From: JBKHYG01 sp046565595
GTDB taxonomy: Bacteria; Actinomycetota; AC-67
Length of the DNA: 28,576 nucleotides
Reading direction: 5' to 3'
Assembly (NCBI GenBank): GCA_046565595.1
Contig: JBKHYG010000074.1
Coordinates: forward strand, 1 to 28,576
The position numbers were made by a program, and so were the translations under genes. Below the pieces are notes generated by a model. That model was not told where the DNA came from, made no database searches, and saw only the letters and a program-made list of their open reading frames with translations. This document shows positions 25,157 through 28,576 of this stretch, one piece after another (position 1 is the stretch's first letter; each line of letters starts with the position of its first letter).

Positions 25157-25248
25157 CCCTTGCCTCCCTCTCGGGTGATTTCGCCCCCTGCGGGGTAGTG
25201 TTTCTCCTAGACGCTGTAGTCCACGCGACCGGGTGTATTGATGAGGTT

Positions 25249-25275
25249 CGGTTCCTGCGGCCGTGGAACCGCAGG
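25249..25275 (-). promoter_or_regulatory. tuf leader: two mutually exclusive hairpins
   Basis: On the transcript, CCTGCGG (25275-25269) can pair with CCGCAGG (25260-25254), or CGGTTCC (25271-25265) with GGAACCG (25255-25249). Both are perfect 7-bp stems sharing bases, so only one can form at a time. They lie about 45 bases after the deduced start and 100 before the tuf ATG. Confidence 0.45.
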
Positions 25276-25288
25276 CGAGCATGAAAGC

Positions 25289-25311
25289 GCCCAGCGACAA
25301 CTGTCGCCGGG
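25289..25311 (-). other. hairpin near the 5' end of the tuf transcript
   Basis: GCGAC and GTCGC arms with an AGTT loop, extendable by three G-C pairs across one mismatch. It begins within about ten bases of the deduced transcription start and may protect the mRNA 5' end. Confidence 0.4.
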
Positions 25312-25324
25312 GCAACGGCGCGCA

Positions 25325-25354
25325 ACCTTAGCGAAGGTGCGGCTCTGGCGTCAA
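25325..25354 (-). promoter_or_regulatory. tuf / S10 / spc operon promoter
   Basis: TTGACG (25354-25349), an 18-base spacer and TAAGGT (25330-25325) on the - strand, a strong sigma-70-type match. The start near 25318 gives a leader of about 160 bases. No other promoter is evident until secY-adk-map, so this probably drives more than 20 genes. The divergent vapB promoter is about 75 bases away. Confidence 0.75.
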
Positions 25355-25427
25355 GCCATTCACCGAGGCCGATGCGATCAACCGACTCGGCTCGCGATCC
25401 CACGCAGTCATACGAGGTTGATGCGAG

Positions 25428-25433
25428 TATGCT
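25428..25433 (+). promoter_or_regulatory. -10 box of the vapBC-like operon
   Basis: TATGCT ends eight bases before the antitoxin ATG at 25442, with no Shine-Dalgarno between, so the message is probably leaderless. No clear -35. Confidence 0.45.
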
Positions 25434-25441
25434 ATGCGTTT

Positions 25442-25684
25442 ATGCGAACCACGGTTGACCTGGACGAACGCCTCATGAAGCGGCTGAAGCAGATGGCTGT
25501 GTCTGAGGGCACCTCGTTGCGCGCGGTCATTGAGCGCCTACTGCGAGCCGCCCTAACCTTCCGGGAGGCAAACCCGGGACCCGATAGCGGACCGGCAGCC
25601 CTTCGCCTGGGAGGACCGCCAAGAGACCTTCCTCTTAACGACAACCGCGAACTGCGAAACCGTCTCGATCGGCCCTCCTCGTGA
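25442..25684 (+). CDS. VapB-like ribbon-helix-helix antitoxin
   Basis: 80 aa. The N-terminal 38 residues are an RHH/Arc-type DNA-binding domain: MRTTVDLDERLMKRLKQMA and SEGTSLRAVIERLLRAAL. The remaining 40 are Pro/Arg-rich (GGPPRDLPLNDNRELRNRL) and fit a toxin-binding tail. The ATG at 25442 is chosen because the family begins MRTTVDLD and the -10 box sits just before it; the frame is open further upstream only across the intergenic region. It overlaps the PIN toxin start by 4 bp. Confidence 0.88.
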   Translation: MRTTVDLDERLMKRLKQMAVSEGTSLRAVIERLLRAALTFREANPGPDSGPAALRLGGPPRDLPLNDNRELRNRLDRPSS

Positions 25685-26112
25685 AACGAGCGCTGTTGGA
25701 TGTGAACGCGGCGGTCTACCTGATCGACGCCGACTCACCTTCGCATGACGCGGTCCAGCGCTGGTGGTCGGACGCGCGGAACGACGGCTGGCACATGCTG
25801 TTCGCCGATCCAGTGATCGTGGGCACGCTGCGAGTACTTGGTCTTCCCAGTTACGCAGGGGTCGACGGAACCAGGCAAGGGGCAGCCTGGTTCGATCAGG
25901 TGCTGGCTCTGACAGATGTCCGAAAGATCGAGGCATCCTCAGGTGCCTACGCATGGTTCCGGGCGATGATCGACGAGATGGAACTTGGCGGCAACGACAT
26001 CCCCGACGCGTATCTGGCGGGCATGGCGATGGATGCCGGCGCGGCTCTAGTGACGGCCGACCGGGGGTTCGATCGATTCCCGGGGCTGCAGGTAGTCGAC
26101 CCAACCGGGTAG
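25681..26112 (+). CDS. PIN-domain (VapC-type) toxin, possibly lacking one catalytic acid
   Basis: 143 aa, GTG start coupled to the antitoxin (GTGA). PIN fold: Asp7 (LLDVNAAVYLID), Asp109 (IPDAYLAGMAMD), Asp127 (LVTADRGFDRFPGL). Members of this subgroup usually have a Glu in a motif aligning with TENGFLRVL; here the stretch is DPVIVGTLRVLGLPSY, with Ile46 at the Glu position, so the metal site may be incomplete unless Asp43 substitutes. An RNase toxin acting on tRNA or rRNA is expected from family. Lies upstream of and divergent from tuf. Confidence 0.88.
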   Translation: MKRALLDVNAAVYLIDADSPSHDAVQRWWSDARNDGWHMLFADPVIVGTLRVLGLPSYAGVDGTRQGAAWFDQVLALTDVRKIEASSGAYAWFRAMIDEMELGGNDIPDAYLAGMAMDAGAALVTADRGFDRFPGLQVVDPTG

Positions 26113-26126
26113 GACACCGTCTATGT

Positions 26127-26148
26127 CGTGACGGGCTAGCCGGTCACG
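26127..26148. terminator. possible bidirectional terminator between convergent genes
   Basis: CGTGAC/GTCACG arms with an inner GGC/GCC pairing lie in the 47-base gap between the toxin stop at 26112 and the P-loop gene stop at 26160. No U tract on either side. Confidence 0.35.
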
Positions 26149-26159
26149 AACCTCGATCT

Positions 26160-26750
26160 TCACTCTGAAACCGGAAGGCCGAAATGGCGGATGGCCAGTT
26201 CGGCTACTTCGAGCGGCGTCCTCTGGGTGTTGTCGATCCGGAGCCAGTCGTCGCGACCTCGAAACTCTTCGGGCGAGTTCCCTTCGATGTGTTCCTCTCG
26301 ATCAAGGAACCGTTGATGCGAGCCCGGGTCCCGCTTGGAGGGCTTCTCGGCCAGGCGAAGCGCGGTTCCGTTCCTGCGAAGCCGTTCAGCTAGATCACAT
26401 TCCAGTTCGAGGTAGAGAACCCGTCCGCCGCGGGAGGCGAACGGTTCGGCGTAAGCGGCAACCGTGTCGGATTCTGCTGGTTCGTTGAACGCCCACCAGT
26501 AGGTGAAAACGAGGCCGGGAAGGTCACTAGCCGCGACCTCTGTCAGCACCGACTTGCGGAAGCCTTCAGAGATCCGAACGAACGAGGGATGGCCGTACTC
26601 GAAGAATAGGAGGGCAGCCTCGATCGAGACATGATTGTGCAAGAGGCGAAATCCCGTGAGTTGCGCGATCTCACGACCTACAGTCATCTTGCCAGACGCC
26701 GGTGGTCCCACGATGAACAGCAGCGTAGGCGGCTCAGCATTCGTTGACAT
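26160..26750 (-). CDS. P-loop nucleotide kinase-like protein
   Basis: 196 aa, substrate unknown. Walker A GPPASGKMTVG (15-25) with Met in place of the usual Ser/Thr after Lys, then Thr; the following RLLHNHVSIEAALLFFEYG segment is characteristic of a widespread but uncharacterised shikimate-kinase-like family that shares the GKMTVG loop. An Arg-rich lid-like stretch (LAERLRRNGTALRLAEKPSKR) and the terminal NTQRTPLEVAELAI typical of small kinases are visible. Probably soluble. Nine bases after the small membrane protein gene, so likely co-transcribed. Alternatives: an antibiotic- or metabolite-modifying kinase. Confidence 0.8.
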   Translation of the reverse strand: MSTNAEPPTLLFIVGPPASGKMTVGREIAQLTGFRLLHNHVSIEAALLFFEYGHPSFVRISEGFRKSVLTEVAASDLPGLVFTYWWAFNEPAESDTVAAYAEPFASRGGRVLYLELECDLAERLRRNGTALRLAEKPSKRDPGSHQRFLDREEHIEGNSPEEFRGRDDWLRIDNTQRTPLEVAELAIRHFGLPVSE

Positions 26751-26759
26751 CGGTCACAC

Positions 26760-26972
26760 TTAGGCTCGAGGCGCTGGCGCTCGTCTCAGGGATGTTCGCA
26801 ACTTGCAGCCGGCGCGAAGCAGTCCCGCACCTACCAATGAGGCAACCACCGAGAGCGTCACCAGGAACGCGATGCCTGCACTCAGACCGACCAACCCCAA
26901 GACGAGGATCGCTCCGCCAAGCCAAAGCCAGACAACTGATTGTCGAGCGAACCTCGAGCGAGCATCGGCCAT
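26760..26972 (-). CDS. small two-span membrane protein
   Basis: 70 aa, not recognised. A basic N-terminus (MADARSRFARQS), two hydrophobic segments (about 13-33 and 35-53) split by a Ser/Gly turn, and a basic tail (KLRTSLRRAPAPRA) predict an inner-membrane hairpin with both ends in the cytoplasm. No Shine-Dalgarno, but a TAGTCT -10 box eight bases before the ATG suggests a leaderless start. Codon use resembles its neighbours. Position between two annotated genes supports it; a homologue search would decide. Confidence 0.55.
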   Translation of the reverse strand: MADARSRFARQSVVWLWLGGAILVLGLVGLSAGIAFLVTLSVVASLVGAGLLRAGCKLRTSLRRAPAPRA

Positions 26973-26980
26973 GGATCTGG

Positions 26981-26986
26981 AGACTA
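26981..26986 (-). promoter_or_regulatory. -10 box before the small membrane protein gene
   Basis: TAGTCT on the - strand ends eight bases before the ATG at 26972. Its TAG is also the stop codon of the preceding DUF1801 gene. Confidence 0.35.
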
Positions 26987-27409
26987 GCCGGCAGCCTTCC
27001 GGACGAGTTCAGTTACGCGTTCCTTCTCTGCCGGTCCCAGCTTCCGTATCGCGAAGGATGTTGCCCACATGTTGCCGTCATCCAACTTCGCCTGATCGTT
27101 GAAGCCAAGCGTCGCATAGCGAGCATCGAACTTCGCTGCGCTCTGGAAGAACAACACGACCTTGCCGTCGCGAGTCCAGGCCGGCATGCCGTACCAGGTC
27201 TTCGGCTGCAGGTCCGGTGCGACCTTGCTGACGATCCTGTGGATCCCGGCAGCGATCGTCTTATCGCTCCCGGTCATCTCTTCGATCTTCGCCAGCAGCG
27301 TCGCCTCACCGTCAGCCCTGTTCTTCTCGGCCTTCAGTTCGCGCGCGCGTTCCTTCATCGCGGCGCGTTCCGCCGCGCTGAAACTTTCGCCCTTGGTCTT
27401 GCTGCCCAC
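26984..27409 (-). CDS. DUF1801 (YdhG-like) domain protein
   Basis: 141 aa. The start is placed at a GTG (27409) just after GAGGAGG; the frame is open to 27433. The N-terminal third is a charged helix (FSAAERAAMKERARELKAEK). The DUF1801 core follows: IHRIVSKVAPDL, KTWYGMPAWTRDGKVVLFFQSA, RYATLGFNDQAKLDDGNMWATSFAIRKL. The family fold is related to proteins once proposed as iron chaperones; the biochemical role is unsettled. It probably forms an operon with the two genes downstream. Confidence 0.85.
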   Translation of the reverse strand: MGSKTKGESFSAAERAAMKERARELKAEKNRADGEATLLAKIEEMTGSDKTIAAGIHRIVSKVAPDLQPKTWYGMPAWTRDGKVVLFFQSAAKFDARYATLGFNDQAKLDDGNMWATSFAIRKLGPAEKERVTELVRKAAG

Positions 27410-27448
27410 CAATCCTCCTCGCTTCACCCACATCCTGCGCCAGCGAGG

Positions 27449-27988
27449 CTATCGGTCGGTCGAGCCAGCAGGGAACCCGGCAACTCCCACGAGCGCTGAT
27501 CCGTCGCTCTCACCGTTCGCGGCAATGACGCTGATCGCGCCGTCGGTTTCGAGGACGACGGCCTCGACCTCACGGAGAGACCCCGAGCCGGCGGCGCGGA
27601 TCGCTGCGCGGACCTCGTCCTTGGTCAGTCGTGCCTTCCGAAGAGCATCGGGGAGGAAGCGACCCATGTAAACCAGCAGGCAAGGCTCACCGGTGATCGC
27701 GCGGCGCATCCAACCCATCCGCGTGCTTCCCCATGTGACCGCGAACTGCATCGCGATCAGGACGACGAACGCGGCAGCCCCTTCAGCAAGCGCCACATCC
27801 TGGTCCAGCAGGATCGTGGCTAGCGTCGATCCGAGCGCGATCGTCACGACCAGATCGAACGCGTTCAACTTCGAGAGGGTCCGCTTACCGGAGACTCGCA
27901 ATATCGCGACCAGGGTTGTGTACGACAGGACGCCGACCACGAGGGTTCGAAACAGACCTGTCCATCCGCTGAAGAACATGCTGTCCAT
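27449..27988 (-). CDS. DUF421 (YetF/YcaP-like) membrane protein
   Basis: 179 aa. About three N-terminal spans including the family signature VSGKRTLSKLNAFDLVVTIALGSTLATILL, then a cytoplasmic YetF C-terminal domain (GEPCLLVYMGRFLPDALRKARLTKDEV, EVEAVVLETDGAISVI). In Bacillus, relatives are sporulation- or envelope-linked; function here unknown. ATG at 27988 or at 27979; no ribosome site distinguishes them. Confidence 0.88.
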   Translation of the reverse strand: MDSMFFSGWTGLFRTLVVGVLSYTTLVAILRVSGKRTLSKLNAFDLVVTIALGSTLATILLDQDVALAEGAAAFVVLIAMQFAVTWGSTRMGWMRRAITGEPCLLVYMGRFLPDALRKARLTKDEVRAAIRAAGSGSLREVEAVVLETDGAISVIAANGESDGSALVGVAGFPAGSTDR

Positions 27989-28036
27989 CGGTGGAGACTT
28001 TGCCAGCGGAGACGGTCCTCAAACGCCGGACCATGT

Positions 28037-28576
28037 TCATCGGTGGTGAACCAGACGCAGCTCTCGTCGCGCCTCCCGAGCGACCAGGAACGAGGAGCGC
28101 AAGAAGACGAAGCAGATGAGCGCACCCGCCGCGATGTCCGGCCACGCGGAACCAGTCGCCCAGACGGCCAGGGCCGCCAGCAACACCGATGCGTTCGCGA
28201 TGAGATCGTTCCGCGAACAGATCCAGACCGAGCGCATGTTGATGTCCTCGGCGCGGTGACGCCAGAGCAGCACGAAGCAGAAGCCGTTCGCGGCCAGCGC
28301 GATCGTCCCAACGACACCCATCATTCCCACTGCCGGGACCTGAGGAGTCAATACCTTGTAGATGAGTTGTCCCAACACGAACAGACCGAACACGCCCATC
28401 ACCCCCGCCTTGGCAGCCGCCGCGCGCGCCTTGTAGACGGGGCCACGCGCGACCACATAGAGACTGAACGCGTAGACGAGCGAATCCCCGAGCATGTCTA
28501 AAGAGTCCGCCAGCAATGCAACCGATCCGGCGAGCAGACCAGCGACGAGCTCCGCGCCGAACATCACCGCGTTCAC
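28037..28576 (-). CDS. cation diffusion facilitator family transporter, 5'-truncated by the window edge
   Basis: At least 179 residues. CDF proteins export Zn, Co, Cd or related ions by proton antiport. Seen: AGSVALLADSLDMLGDSLVYAFSLYVV with the Asp pair of a CDF metal site, further spans (GLFVLGQLIYKVL, VGTIALAANGFCFVLL), HRAEDINMRSVWICSRNDLIANASV (the second half of the site) and GSAWPDIAAGALIC. There is no C-terminal cytoplasmic domain beyond REARRELRLVHHR, so it is a short form. The frame is open to the last base; a start outside the window is likely because the first span is incomplete. Confidence 0.88.
   Translation of the reverse strand: MNAVMFGAELVAGLLAGSVALLADSLDMLGDSLVYAFSLYVVARGPVYKARAAAAKAGVMGVFGLFVLGQLIYKVLTPQVPAVGMMGVVGTIALAANGFCFVLLWRHRAEDINMRSVWICSRNDLIANASVLLAALAVWATGSAWPDIAAGALICFVFLRSSFLVAREARRELRLVHHR

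Noticed and set aside
23492..25198. 568-codon open frame on the + strand opposite tuf, rpsJ and rplC
   Set aside because: It is a shadow of highly conserved genes on the other strand in GC-rich DNA; the translation shows no domain and is Asp/His/Leu-rich as expected for antisense frames.
25157..25441. Possible small gene or upstream extension of EF-Tu in the 285-base intergenic region
   Set aside because: The tuf frame remains open to 25315, but translation there is unlike EF-Tu and overlaps the leader hairpins; a GGGAGG site fixes the start at 25156.

Overview
The window is GC-rich, densely packed bacterial chromosome. The gene order nnr - glmS - glmM - rpsI - rplM - truA - rplQ - rpoA - rpsD - rpsK - rpsM - rpmJ - map - adk - secY - spc/S10 genes - tuf is the arrangement familiar from Actinomycetota. 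Frequent GTG/TTG starts, TANNNT -10 boxes sitting 7-9 bases before start codons (leaderless pattern) and zinc-type S14, S4 and L36 fit that phylum. A deep lineage such as Acidimicrobiia is plausible, because Adk has a Cys4 LID and L24 a Cys4 tail, but this is inference. No rRNA, tRNA, insertion sequence, CRISPR or prophage was recognised.

Layout. 1-571: 3'-truncated NAD(P)HX-repair gene. 634-2028: secreted triple-repeat beta-sandwich protein. 2107-5312: glmS and glmM (UDP-GlcNAc precursor synthesis). 5322-6163: rpsI and rplM. 6293-7305, on the + strand: an unusual two-gene cassette of a small alarmone synthetase (RelA/SpoT synthetase domain) and an 81-aa protein with a 4-bp overlap, set between rplM and truA. 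7307-11069: truA, rplQ, rpoA, rpsD, rpsK, rpsM, rpmJ. 11206-11819: a Phd/PIN-type toxin-antitoxin pair where infA is normally found; infA is absent. 11853-13258: map and adk. 13259-23941: secY and the complete spc and S10 gene runs, mostly overlapping or separated by a few bases. 23969-25156: tuf, which heads this long operon without rpsL/rpsG/fusA. 25442-26112: a VapB/VapC-type pair on the + strand, divergent from tuf. 26160-28576: - strand accessory genes (P-loop protein, small membrane protein, DUF1801, DUF421, cation efflux).

Transcription. Three strong promoter candidates share one geometry, TTGRCN-N18-TANNNT, and head the three ribosomal-protein transcripts: tuf/S10/spc, rpmJ-alpha and rplM-rpsI. 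The rpmJ and rplM promoters lie exactly where accessory cassettes break the ancestral gene run, so these genes can be transcribed independently of the insertions. The rplM promoter overlaps the deduced promoter of the divergent alarmone synthetase.

The main theme is three two-gene cassettes, each a known or likely toxin-antitoxin type with a translation- or nucleotide-directed toxin, in or beside the main ribosomal protein locus. Other notable points are a roughly 150-residue RGG-plus-acidic-repeat tail on ribosomal protein S3 and a tuf leader with two mutually exclusive hairpins.
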